A stretch of 64,000 nucleotides of DNA, from assembly GCA_049889495.1 (NCBI GenBank), contig JBMHDH010000072.1:29788-93787 (forward strand). Reading direction: 5' to 3'. Positions within the stretch are counted from its first letter, which is position 1; every line of letters begins with the position of its first letter. Positions 25,879 to 34,452 of the stretch are shown here, in pieces. Position numbers and translations under genes: made by a program. The notes beneath the pieces were generated by a model. The model was not told where the DNA came from. It saw nothing but the letters and a program-made list of their open reading frames with translations, and did no database searches. The stretch is from UBA685 sp049889495 (GTDB lineage Bacteria; Pseudomonadota; Alphaproteobacteria; Puniceispirillales; Puniceispirillaceae).

Positions 25879-27422
25879 AATGGCAATTCACCTTGTGTTG
25901 GCATAAGGGGGTTTGGCGCGCCCGAATGACGGCCTTTCGCGCCTCTTGGTTTATTCGCATTTTGTGGCAATCCAGACTTGCGAGAGCCATGTTTTTCTGC
26001 AATTTGCGAGGCCTTTGCCCGATGGGTGATGTCTTTACGTAGATTGTGAAATAAGGTTGAGGCATGGCGCCTGGCTTTGACCTCATCCACAATCGGCAGA
26101 GGATAGGTGCCAATGCGCGCAGGCAACAGCCATGGCGTATGGATCATATGGGTTGGAATATCAGCTAATTCAGGGCACCATTGCCTGATAAAAATACCAT
26201 CTGGATCTTGATCTTGTGATTGCTTGATTGGGTTATAAATGCGCAAACTATTGATGCCTGTGGTGCCAGATTGCATCTGAAATTGGCTGTAATGAATGCC
26301 AGGCTCATAATCTGTGAAATGGCGCGCCAAATGACGCGCAGGCAGACGCCAATCAAGCATTAAATGATAGCTGGCAAAGCTGACCAACATAGCGCGCATT
26401 CGAAAATTCAGCCAACCAGTTGCCATCACATAGCGCATACAAGCGTCAATCATGGGAAAGCCCGTCATGCCCGCCTGCCAACGCTGCAAGGCTTCTGATT
26501 GCGGGTTATCATCGCGCAATCCATCATAAGCAGGATGAAAATTCCGATATTCAATTGCGGGCTCATCTTCCAATTTTTGGATGAAGTGACAATGCCAATG
26601 CAAACGTGATGAAAAAGACCGCAATGAGGTGGCAAACCCATCTCTTTTGCCTTGTTCCTTGGCGTAATTGGCGGCCGTAATGGTGTGTTGATACAGCTGT
26701 TTCATTGATAATGCGCCATGGCTTAAATAAGCTGATAAGCGCGAACCGCTGGTTTGTGATGTTAAGGGACTGGACAGATCGCGTCGGTATGTTCTGCCGC
26801 GGTGATAAAGAAAATCCTCCATATCTTTCAATGCGTTATCACGTCCTGTTGATTGTATTTGTGAATTATCTAACTGTGGTAAATGAAATCTCTTTGCCTC
26901 TGGTATTGGATCACTTACAAAGGGCAGGCTTTCATCAGCCATCGCATATTTTGGGCTTGGCGCAGGGATAAGCGGAGCCGTCATTTTCCGATGCCACCGA
27001 TTGGCCCAGCCTTTGCGTGATGTGGGACCACGTTCAAAGCCAAATTGCGCATATTCTGCAAAATCTACATTATGCGCACGGCACCATTTGCGAACTGCGA
27101 TATCTCTTAAGTAACTGACATGATTGCCGCATTCTTCATGGGCTAAAATACGGGTGATGGGCTGGTATTTGTGTATGGCATCAAAGACAGCCACAGCGTC
27201 GCCAACCTTGGTGATCAGCGGGATATTTTTTTGTGCCAATCTGCGGCGCAAATCGACAAGGCTACTGCAAAGATAGTCAAAATGACGCGAAGAGTGATCA
27301 GGGCTCGCCCAAATCGCTGGCTCAAAGAGATAAAGCACCAAATAGGGGCCTGATTGCGAGGCTTCATATAAGGGCGCATGATCAGCATCTCGCAAATCTT
27401 TTTTCAGCCAAACAATTTGCAC
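25875..27422 (-). CDS. Atypical photolyase/cryptochrome-family protein
   Basis: 515-residue member of the photolyase superfamily and first gene of the three-gene operon. The N-terminal antenna-type domain begins MQIVWLKKDLRDADHAPL. The FAD-domain helix has WQAGMTGFPMIDACMRYV (315-332) and LNFRMRAMLVS (338-348). Instead of the canonical NxxxWQW segment it reads YSQFQMQSGTTGINSLRIYN (378-397), so the tryptophans at the usual inner electron-transfer positions are absent. The last 45 residues are a basic, Gly/Pro-rich tail. It could be a photoreceptor, a repair enzyme with another electron path, or a light-independent flavoprotein. The start is a GTG at 27422, with AAGGA ten bases upstream. The stop overlaps the CPD photolyase start. 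Confidence 0.85.
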   Translation of the reverse strand: MQIVWLKKDLRDADHAPLYEASQSGPYLVLYLFEPAIWASPDHSSRHFDYLCSSLVDLRRRLAQKNIPLITKVGDAVAVFDAIHKYQPITRILAHEECGNHVSYLRDIAVRKWCRAHNVDFAEYAQFGFERGPTSRKGWANRWHRKMTAPLIPAPSPKYAMADESLPFVSDPIPEAKRFHLPQLDNSQIQSTGRDNALKDMEDFLYHRGRTYRRDLSSPLTSQTSGSRLSAYLSHGALSMKQLYQHTITAANYAKEQGKRDGFATSLRSFSSRLHWHCHFIQKLEDEPAIEYRNFHPAYDGLRDDNPQSEALQRWQAGMTGFPMIDACMRYVMATGWLNFRMRAMLVSFASYHLMLDWRLPARHLARHFTDYEPGIHYSQFQMQSGTTGINSLRIYNPIKQSQDQDPDGIFIRQWCPELADIPTHMIHTPWLLPARIGTYPLPIVDEVKARRHASTLFHNLRKDITHRAKASQIAEKHGSRKSGLPQNANKPRGAKGRHSGAPNPLMPTQGELPL

Positions 27423-27507
27423 GCTACCGCTATCCTTATGAAAAACAATCGTAGGTTGGCCAAAGGCTCCCTATCAGGAGAACTAGATTTTCTGAAAAAA
27501 ATGACAA

Positions 27508-27603
27508 GCGCATTTCCCAGCGCATTTCCCAACGTAATTCCCAACGTAATTCCCAGCGCATTTTCCAGCGCATTTCCAAGCGCATTTCCAAGCGCATTTT
27601 AGG
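27508..27603. repeat. Eight tandem 12-bp repeats
   Basis: Eight head-to-tail units of consensus GCGCATTTCCCA. Units 1 and 2 match exactly. Units 3 and 4 both read ACGTAATTCCCA. Unit 5 is GCGCATTTTCCA, units 6 and 7 read GCGCATTTCCAA, and unit 8 decays after GCGCATTTT. The pairing of identical neighbours (1-2, 3-4, 6-7) suggests stepwise duplication. The block sits in the divergent promoter region, so it could bind a regulator, or it may simply be a minisatellite. Confidence 0.92.
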
Positions 27604-27657
27604 GTCAAATTGTTCCACAAGGCGCAAAATTTGATCGGTAAATCGCGCACACAAAAG

Positions 27658-27685
27658 GTGACTTTCACCGCTTTTTCGCTATATT
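27658..27685 (+). promoter_or_regulatory. Probable promoter of dmdC
   Basis: GTGACT at 27658-27663 and TATATT at 27680-27685 are separated by 16 bases, a fair match to a housekeeping promoter. It is followed about 75 bases later by an AAAGGA ribosome-binding site (27751-27756) and the dmdC ATG. Assigned by eye only. Confidence 0.45.
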
Positions 27686-27762
27686 AGAGGCAGGTCCATA
27701 AACGAAATAGGCAATGCGGTGCTTGCACTAACAGCTGCAATAGCCGTGATAAAGGAATAAGC

Positions 27763-29529
27763 ATGTATAACGCGCCTTTAACAGATATGAAATTTGCGCT
27801 TGCTGTGACAGCAAAAGAACGTGTTGCTTTGGCAGATGCCTTGCCAGATGATGAGATGATCGATGTGATCTTAACAGAAGCTGGCAAATTGGCAGGTGAT
27901 GTTTTAGCACCGTTAAATCACAGCGCAGATAAAGCAGGCGGGGCGCGTCACAATGAGGATGGGTCTGTGACCACCCCCGATGGGTTCAAGGATGCGTTTG
28001 CCCAATTGGCAGAAGGGGGCTGGACCTCTATGGAAGCGGATGAGGCTTTTGGCGGACAGGCTATGCCTCTGGCCCTTAGCTCTTGCGTTAATGAAATGTG
28101 GCAAGCCGCCAATATGAGCTTTTCTCTTTGCCATTTGTTAACGCAAGGTTTGATTTCTGCGCTTCAGCATTCTGCAAGTGAGGCGCAAAAACAGATGTTT
28201 GTCACACCGATGGTTGAAGGGCGTTGGACAGGCACAATGAACCTGACAGAACCACAAGCTGGCACTGATTTGGCATCGATTAAAACAAAGGCTGTAAAAC
28301 AAGGGGATCATTACCTGATTTCAGGTCAAAAAATCTATATCACCTATGGTGAACATGATATGGCCGAAAATATTGTCCATCTTGTCTTGGCACGCACCCC
28401 TGATGCGCCTGAAGGTCATAAGGGAATTTCGGTTTTTATCGTGCCAAAATATCTGGTCAATGACGATGGCAGTCTTGGCGCGGCCAATGATGTGACATGT
28501 GTGTCTATTGAAAAGAAGCTTGGCATCAAAGGCTCACCAACGGCTGTTTTGCAATATGGTGATCAAGGTGGGGCCGTTGGCTATCTTGTGGGAGAAGAAA
28601 ATCAAGGTCTTGCCATTATGTTTGGTATGATGAACCATGCCAGATTTAATGTCGGCTTGCAGGGGCTGGCCTTAAGTGACCGCGCGTTGCAACAAGCCCT
28701 GATTTATGCGCAAACAAGAGTGCAGGGCACACCGCTTGCCAGAGATGCAAAATCCCCCATCATTCATCATCCTGATGTCAGTCGCCTTTTGGGACAGATG
28801 AAAGCGGAAAGTGAAGCGATGCGCGCGATGACCCTTTATAGCGCCAGCTTGCTTGACGAAGCAGAAGCAGGCGATGAGGCAACACGTCAACGCGCCGATT
28901 TTATGATTCCCATTTTAAAAGGCTGGTTAACCGAACAATCTTTGGTGATGACCTCTCATAATGTACAAATTCATGGCGGCATGGGCTTTATCGAAGAAAC
29001 AGGGGCGGCCCAACATTATCGCGATGCACGGATTCTGCCGATTTATGAAGGTACCACTGCCATTCAATCAAATGATTTGCTGTTCCGCAAAACCATCCGT
29101 GATGAGGGCGCACAAGCGAAAGTATTAATGGCGGAGATCACAGCTGCATGCGCTGATGCGATGGATCATGATCATGCGGCTGTTCAGGGGCTTGCCAAAG
29201 CATTAGCTGAAAAGGTATCTGCCGCAGAGGCGGCCATTGACAGCTTATTGGCGCGTCATAATAACCCAAGAGATATCGCCGCTTCTGGTGTGCCTTATTT
29301 GATGATGCTTGGCACTTTAACTGGCGCTTGGTTAATGCTGAAACAAGCGGTTTATGCCGCGCAAGCCTTGCAAGAAGAGGGCGCAGATACAGCATTTTTG
29401 AATAATAAATTGGCAAGTGTGAAATTATTCACCGCGCTTACATTGCCGCAAGTGGCAAGCTATGCCGAAATGGTGACTTTGGCTGGTGATGCGGTCGAAA
29501 GCTTATCAGTGGATGCGCTTATCGCCTAG
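27763..29529 (+). CDS. dmdC: Acyl-CoA dehydrogenase, probable methylmercaptopropionyl-CoA dehydrogenase DmdC
   Basis: 588-residue FAD-dependent acyl-CoA dehydrogenase of the large subtype with an extra C-terminal domain, the subtype to which DmdC belongs. DmdC oxidises 3-methylmercaptopropionyl-CoA to methylthioacryloyl-CoA in the DMSP demethylation pathway. Visible features are MNLTEPQAGTDLASIKTKA (FAD/substrate loop), FIEETGAAQHYRDARI, and IYEGTTAIQSNDL with Glu429 as the likely catalytic base. The N-terminal MYNAPLTDMKFAL is typical of this subtype. The assignment rests on context: dmdB, metY and dmdA lie close by. A general medium-chain acyl-CoA dehydrogenase is the alternative. An AAAGGA lies upstream and a strong terminator follows at 29558. 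Confidence 0.85.
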   Translation: MYNAPLTDMKFALAVTAKERVALADALPDDEMIDVILTEAGKLAGDVLAPLNHSADKAGGARHNEDGSVTTPDGFKDAFAQLAEGGWTSMEADEAFGGQAMPLALSSCVNEMWQAANMSFSLCHLLTQGLISALQHSASEAQKQMFVTPMVEGRWTGTMNLTEPQAGTDLASIKTKAVKQGDHYLISGQKIYITYGEHDMAENIVHLVLARTPDAPEGHKGISVFIVPKYLVNDDGSLGAANDVTCVSIEKKLGIKGSPTAVLQYGDQGGAVGYLVGEENQGLAIMFGMMNHARFNVGLQGLALSDRALQQALIYAQTRVQGTPLARDAKSPIIHHPDVSRLLGQMKAESEAMRAMTLYSASLLDEAEAGDEATRQRADFMIPILKGWLTEQSLVMTSHNVQIHGGMGFIEETGAAQHYRDARILPIYEGTTAIQSNDLLFRKTIRDEGAQAKVLMAEITAACADAMDHDHAAVQGLAKALAEKVSAAEAAIDSLLARHNNPRDIAASGVPYLMMLGTLTGAWLMLKQAVYAAQALQEEGADTAFLNNKLASVKLFTALTLPQVASYAEMVTLAGDAVESLSVDALIA

Positions 29530-29557
29530 CGGGTTTGGATAACGACCAAAGGAAATG

Positions 29558-29593
29558 ACAGGCAGAGGCTGAGAGGCATCTGCCTGTTTTTTT
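29558..29593 (+). terminator. Rho-independent terminator after dmdC
   Basis: A perfect 9-base stem, ACAGGCAGA (29558-29566) with TCTGCCTGT (29579-29587), a 12-base loop, and a run of seven T at 29587-29593. It ends the dmdC transcript before the convergent dmdB gene. Confidence 0.9.
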
Positions 29594-29597
29594 AACC

Positions 29598-31226
29598 CTA
29601 TGAGTTGCGTAATTCAAATTTTTGAATTTTACCAGTGGCGGTTTTCGGCAAAGTGCCAAAGACCACATGTTTTGGGCGTTTAAAGCCAGCTAGATGGCCA
29701 CGTGCAAAAGCGATGATTTCATCTTCTGTCGCTGTCATGCCGTCCTTTAATTCGACAAAGGCGCATGGCACTTCGCCCCATTTTTCATCTTTTTTGGCAA
29801 CAACCGCCGCCAAGGCCACGGCAGGGTGGCGATGTAACACAGATTCAATTTCCACAGATGAAATATTTTCTCCGCCTGAAATAATGATATCTTTTAAGCG
29901 ATCTTTGACTTCCATATAGCCACCAGGATGCATGACGCCGAGGTCACCTGACCGCAACCAGCCGTCAGACAAGGTCGCCGCAGTGGCATCTGGGTCTTTA
30001 AGATAGCCTTTCATGATGGTATTGCCGCGGATCCAGATTTCACCCATGGTTTCGCCATCTGCAGGCACATCTTGACCTGTTTCCAGGCTGACAATGCGCA
30101 AACTATCTGTATGAACCATTGCCGCACCTTGGCGCGCTTTGATGGTGGCTTTTTCGCTAAAATCCAGATCATCCCAATCGCTGTTCCAGCTGCACATAAT
30201 GGTATGACCATAGGTTTCTGTTAAGCCGTAAACTTGCGTGACATTAAAGCCGAGCGCTTGCACAGCTTCTAGAATGGCCGCAGGCGGTGGTGCGCCTGCT
30301 GTCATCACCTCAACCTGATGTGAAAGTGGCTTTCTTGCGCTGTCATCAGCATTCACAATCATGCCAAGTACAATCGGTGCCCCACCAAAATGGGTGATGT
30401 TGTGTTTATGAAGCAGATCATAAATGACCTCTGCCGTGATGGTTCTGATACAAATGATCGTCCCTGCCAGCGCGGTCATCGTCCATGCATGGCCCCAGCC
30501 ATTGCAATGGAACATGGGCACGGTATAAAGATAATTGGGATGACGAGGCAAATTCCAATCGGTCACGGTGCCCATCGACATTAAATAAGACCCGCGGTGA
30601 TGATACACAACGCCCTTTGGCTTGCCAGATGTGCCAGAGGTGTAATTGAGTGATAGCGGATCCCATTCATCATGTGGCATCTGCCAGTCAAAATCAGCAT
30701 CACCTGTGGCCAGAAAGCCTTCATAATCAAGCGAACCAAGGGTTTCCCCATTCCCATCAGCCTGATCATCAATAATATCAATCACCGTGATATCATCACG
30801 TCCAATGTCTGACAGGGCTTGTTTTACGGTTGCAGAAAAACCTGTATCCGTAATTAGGAATTTGGCTTCGCCATGATTGAGAATATAGGCAATGGTTTGG
30901 GCATCAAGGCGGACATTAATCGTGTTTAGCACCCCGCCTGCCATAGCCACGCCGAAATGACATTCCACCAATTCAGGCGTATTTGCCGCCATCACAGCCA
31001 CCGTATCATGCTTTTCAATACCAGCCTTTGTCAAAGCTGATGCCAATTGTCGGCATCTGTCATAGGTTTGTGACCATGTATAATGACGTGTGCCATAAAT
31101 CACAGATGGCTTATCACCAAACATTAAGGCCGTTCGCGGCAAAAATGATAGAGGTGTCAATGGCACATAATTGGCAGATTGCTTTTCAAATTTGTCATAT
31201 TTATCAGTGCTATAGCTGAAGGACAT
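29598..31226 (-). CDS. dmdB: AMP-forming acyl-CoA ligase, probable methylmercaptopropionate-CoA ligase DmdB
   Basis: Adenylate-forming enzyme that would activate 3-methylmercaptopropionate with CoA and ATP. It has the AMP-binding P-loop NYTSGTSGKPKGVVYHHRG, the VYGLTETYG motif, SGDLGVMHPGGYMEVKDRLKD, and the C-terminal catalytic lysine region KTATGKIQKFELR. About 542 residues. An ATG at 31241 is possible, but the ATG at 31226 has GGGAGA seven bases before it and is preferred. Last gene of a four-gene minus-strand operon (metY, hydrolase, fadN-like, dmdB). The DmdB name follows from sequence type plus neighbourhood; a medium-chain fatty-acid ligase is the alternative. Confidence 0.84.
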   Translation of the reverse strand: MSFSYSTDKYDKFEKQSANYVPLTPLSFLPRTALMFGDKPSVIYGTRHYTWSQTYDRCRQLASALTKAGIEKHDTVAVMAANTPELVECHFGVAMAGGVLNTINVRLDAQTIAYILNHGEAKFLITDTGFSATVKQALSDIGRDDITVIDIIDDQADGNGETLGSLDYEGFLATGDADFDWQMPHDEWDPLSLNYTSGTSGKPKGVVYHHRGSYLMSMGTVTDWNLPRHPNYLYTVPMFHCNGWGHAWTMTALAGTIICIRTITAEVIYDLLHKHNITHFGGAPIVLGMIVNADDSARKPLSHQVEVMTAGAPPPAAILEAVQALGFNVTQVYGLTETYGHTIMCSWNSDWDDLDFSEKATIKARQGAAMVHTDSLRIVSLETGQDVPADGETMGEIWIRGNTIMKGYLKDPDATAATLSDGWLRSGDLGVMHPGGYMEVKDRLKDIIISGGENISSVEIESVLHRHPAVALAAVVAKKDEKWGEVPCAFVELKDGMTATEDEIIAFARGHLAGFKRPKHVVFGTLPKTATGKIQKFELRNS

Positions 31227-31255
31227 CACATTGTCTCCCATTTCTTTATGCCGTA

Positions 31256-33622
31256 TTAATTCCTGACAGGTGTGCCTTTATCCAGCATGGTTGAGATGCG
31301 CTCATAGGTCAAAGATGTTTGGGCAAGACGAATAAAGGCCCGTCTTTCTCTGTCATATAAATCATCTTCTGTAACAACGAGACTTGTTTCATCTTCATCA
31401 GCTGTCACGATGGTTGCGATTTGCATGGCCACGATTTTGTCATGTGGGAAAAACAGACCATCTGCAATGCCCTTATCCATGAATTCTTCCATTTCTGCAC
31501 GCAAATCAAAAGGTGCCAATTCTGCTTTGGGTTCTGCTGGGGGGGTATATCCTTTGGCGATAATCGCCTCCATTTCAGTGATGGCGGCGGTGATCAATTT
31601 ATCACGGTTCATTACAGCGTCATCATGACCATCCCTGAAATACTGATAACGCGCGCTTGTTTCAGGTGAGGTGCCTGTTAAGCCATAGCCAATCTGCATC
31701 CATGTTTGCCATGCCGCTTTGCGCCAATCATTTGTTGCTTGATACCAGCGCAAATAGCTTTCTTTAACACCGCCACCTGCTGGCACAACGCCAACGCCAG
31801 ATTCAACCAGTCCAAGAACCGAATTTGTATGGGCAATCAGCTTATCGCAATGGGCCAAGACTTCAAAACCGCCGCCAATGGCCAAACCTGATGGCGCGCC
31901 AATCACAGGAACTTCGGTATATTTCAATGCTTTTACAGCTTGTTGGAAGCGTGCCAAAAACCCGTCAATGCCGTCAAAATCCTTGCTTTCGATAAAGGCG
32001 CGGAAGGCGTTCAAATCAACACCAGCTGAGAAATGCTGTGCGTCATTGTGAACAATGATCCCGCGTCCAGGATTGGCAGCGGCTTGCGCAACAATTGCCA
32101 TTGAGGCATCTGTTAACGCATTGGCTTTTGAATGAAATTCAATCAGACGCAAATCATCGCCAATTTCAAACAAGCTGGCAGAGTCATTCTGGGCAAGTGG
32201 CGTTAAACACTGACGCATCATATGGAAACGAATGGTACCTTCTGGCAAATTCACAGGCTGATTGGCAAGGCGGTTGCCTGATTTATCAAAGGCAGCGACC
32301 ATCAAGTCATCCTTGTTTGCGTCATAAAATGGTGCATCATCCATAAGGCATGATGGCACTGACAAGCCTGCTTCGGCAATCAGGTCTCGCACCATGGCAT
32401 GGGTGAGGGCATCCATCATCTCAAACGGCCCTTTGACCCAGTTAAAGCCCAATTTCATCGCATCATCAATTTGTTGAGGAGAGCCTGTCACCTCTGGGAT
32501 CAGTGATGCGGCATAAGCAAGGATATGCGCCAAGGCCCCTCTGATAAAATCTGTTTGCGCCTTATCATCATCTGACACATCACCATCGCGCGCGATTAAC
32601 ATTGGCAAAGGGTCTTGATTTGCCGCTTGCATATCAGCTGCGATCTTGGCTTTGCGGCATAGATCTGTTTTGCGTGCCATTACCTTGCCAGTGGCAAGTT
32701 GAATGGCAAATTCATTTTCATCTTTATCAAGGCGGTAAAACCCGCCAAGACCTTTATCGCCTGTATAGCCTGTGGCAATCATCTCTTTGATCACAGGTTG
32801 CACAGGGTTATGGGTCTGGCCAACCGCATGAAACGCATCATTTTCAGGCAAAATCGTGGCCAAAGTATCAACCACATCAGCCATCAAATCCACACCAATC
32901 AAATCATATAGGCCAAAAACACCTGTTTTTGGAATGCCCATAGGGCGGCCCATCAAGGCATCCGCATCTTCAATCGCAAGATTATGTTTTGCCGCTTCAT
33001 TTAAGCCAACTTGCAACGCATAAACACCAACGCGGTTGCCCAAAAAGCCAGGTGTATCATCACAGGCCACAACCCCTTTGCCAAGAATGCGGTCATTATA
33101 GTCAGCCAACACATCAATGACATCTTGTCTGGTTTTTGTGCCGCGCACCAATTCCAACAAACGCATATAGCGCACAGGGTTAAAATAATGCGTAATGGCA
33201 AACCGTTCTTGGAAATCGGCTGGCATATCTTCGACCAGCAATTTAATGGGGATAGTGGATGTGTTTGATGTGACAATACAGCTTGGCTTGATGGTCTCAT
33301 GCAAACGTTGATAAAGCTGTTTTTTGATATCAAGGCGTTCCACGACCGCTTCAATGATCCAATCATAATCAGCAAGCGCGTGAAAATCATCTCTGATATT
33401 ACCAGCTGTAATCAAGCCAGCGCGTTTTTTATGCATCAAAGCAGGCGGGTCAGATTGTAACAAGCGGTCAATCGCGGCTTCTGAGATGGCATTTGGTGTC
33501 TCGCCCTCGGATGGCAAATCAAGCAACATGACCTGATGGCCTGCATTGGCAATTTGTCCTGCAATCGCGCTGCCCATTGTACCTGAACCGATAACAGCAA
33601 TTTTTTGTAACGAATAGGTCAT
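31256..33622 (-). CDS. fadN: FadN-type 3-hydroxyacyl-CoA dehydrogenase/enoyl-CoA hydratase fusion
   Basis: 788-residue beta-oxidation protein with the domain order dehydrogenase then crotonase, as in Bacillus FadN and opposite to FadB. The NAD motif IGSGTMGSAIAG is at 11-22, the active-site THYFNPVRYM at 144-153 and NRVGVYALQ at 196-204. The crotonase part has the oxyanion-hole segment FSAGVDL (531-537). Both hydratase glutamates seem to be present: Glu587 in IGGGFEVLAHCD and Glu607 in LGLVESGVGVVP. It should therefore hydrate enoyl-CoAs and oxidise 3-hydroxyacyl-CoAs. In this island it might also hydrate methylthioacryloyl-CoA, the DmdD step, which has no separate gene here. That is inference. 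Confidence 0.9.
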   Translation of the reverse strand: MTYSLQKIAVIGSGTMGSAIAGQIANAGHQVMLLDLPSEGETPNAISEAAIDRLLQSDPPALMHKKRAGLITAGNIRDDFHALADYDWIIEAVVERLDIKKQLYQRLHETIKPSCIVTSNTSTIPIKLLVEDMPADFQERFAITHYFNPVRYMRLLELVRGTKTRQDVIDVLADYNDRILGKGVVACDDTPGFLGNRVGVYALQVGLNEAAKHNLAIEDADALMGRPMGIPKTGVFGLYDLIGVDLMADVVDTLATILPENDAFHAVGQTHNPVQPVIKEMIATGYTGDKGLGGFYRLDKDENEFAIQLATGKVMARKTDLCRKAKIAADMQAANQDPLPMLIARDGDVSDDDKAQTDFIRGALAHILAYAASLIPEVTGSPQQIDDAMKLGFNWVKGPFEMMDALTHAMVRDLIAEAGLSVPSCLMDDAPFYDANKDDLMVAAFDKSGNRLANQPVNLPEGTIRFHMMRQCLTPLAQNDSASLFEIGDDLRLIEFHSKANALTDASMAIVAQAAANPGRGIIVHNDAQHFSAGVDLNAFRAFIESKDFDGIDGFLARFQQAVKALKYTEVPVIGAPSGLAIGGGFEVLAHCDKLIAHTNSVLGLVESGVGVVPAGGGVKESYLRWYQATNDWRKAAWQTWMQIGYGLTGTSPETSARYQYFRDGHDDAVMNRDKLITAAITEMEAIIAKGYTPPAEPKAELAPFDLRAEMEEFMDKGIADGLFFPHDKIVAMQIATIVTADEDETSLVVTEDDLYDRERRAFIRLAQTSLTYERISTMLDKGTPVRN

Positions 33623-33647
33623 GATAACACTCTGAATTTAAGATTAA

Positions 33648-34439
33648 TTATTGCAAAAACGACCGCAAAGCTTGATTCACTTCAAAGGGGCGTTCTGATG
33701 GCAAGAAATGTCCTGCCTCTTTGATGAGGTTTGTCTGGCAATTGGAAATCGTATCTGCCATTTTGGCACCCATTTTGGCAGGTGTCATTTTGTCTTTTTC
33801 AGCAAGCAAGGCCAAGGTTGGGCATGTCACCGCAGCCGCGGCCTCTGCGCCGTTCGCATAATTATTGCAAGCTGTTAAATCAGCGAAAAGGGCGCTGTTA
33901 TCATTCGTTGCCATCACCTTATGCCCCATATCAATATGGGTTAAGCCTGGCCAGCTATGATCATAAAGATGGCTGTCATTGCCATGGGCCCAATTGACCA
34001 TCGCTTGATAAGCCACATCAGGCTTTTTATCTGCAAGAGATAACAGATCATCATTCACAGGAATGGCCATCGCACCAGCGATTAGGCATAATTTTTCAAC
34101 CAATTCAGGGAATTGACGCGCTATTTCAAGGCCAACCAAACAGCCTTGTGAATGCCCAATTACCGTGACTTTGGCAATATCAAGCTGTTGTAATAAGGCG
34201 TGATACCATTTTGCCATTTCGTCAATCGTTGATAAAGGACCGCCTTTCGAATGCCCATGAGCTGGCATGTCTGGATTTAAGATCTGCCAGCCACGATTGG
34301 CAAAAAACCGACCTTGCTGCAAAAAGGTTAAATGGGATTGTCCACTGCCATGAATAAATAGCAACACATTGCCAGAGGGATCAAAATCGCGGCCACCTGT
34401 TGAAACAAACACATCTGTGTTGTGTACTGATAATCTCAT
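33648..34439 (-). CDS. Alpha/beta hydrolase
   Basis: 263-residue alpha/beta-hydrolase-fold protein. It has the oxyanion-hole motif FIHGSGQSH near the N-terminus, the nucleophile elbow GHSQG, and the catalytic histidine in EAGHFLPSERP near the end. The frame starts at a TTG (34448), but the ATG three codons in, at 34439, is preferred. It sits between metY (13 bases upstream) and the fadN-type gene (25 bases downstream) and is surely cotranscribed. The substrate is unknown; a CoA-thioester or ester hydrolysis step in the same sulfur pathway is a reasonable guess only. Confidence 0.85.
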   Translation of the reverse strand: MRLSVHNTDVFVSTGGRDFDPSGNVLLFIHGSGQSHLTFLQQGRFFANRGWQILNPDMPAHGHSKGGPLSTIDEMAKWYHALLQQLDIAKVTVIGHSQGCLVGLEIARQFPELVEKLCLIAGAMAIPVNDDLLSLADKKPDVAYQAMVNWAHGNDSHLYDHSWPGLTHIDMGHKVMATNDNSALFADLTACNNYANGAEAAAAVTCPTLALLAEKDKMTPAKMGAKMADTISNCQTNLIKEAGHFLPSERPFEVNQALRSFLQ

Positions 34440-34452
34440 GATGCCCAATCCC

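Larger units (their letters stand above)
27423..27762. other. 340-bp divergent intergenic region with tandem repeats
   Basis: Lies between the start of the photolyase operon (minus) and the start of dmdC (plus), so it must hold both promoters. It contains a block of eight 12-base repeats and a probable forward promoter, listed separately. Reading frames run open through the repeats on both strands only because the unit length is a multiple of three. They start at TTG or GTG and have no ribosome-binding site, so no gene is called. Confidence 0.75.

Noticed and set aside
27436..27668. Open frames through the 12-bp repeats encoding Met/Arg/Glu or Cys/Lys-rich repeat peptides on the minus strand
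   Set aside because: They are open only because the repeat length is a multiple of three. They start with TTG or GTG, lack ribosome-binding sites, and several frames are open at once.
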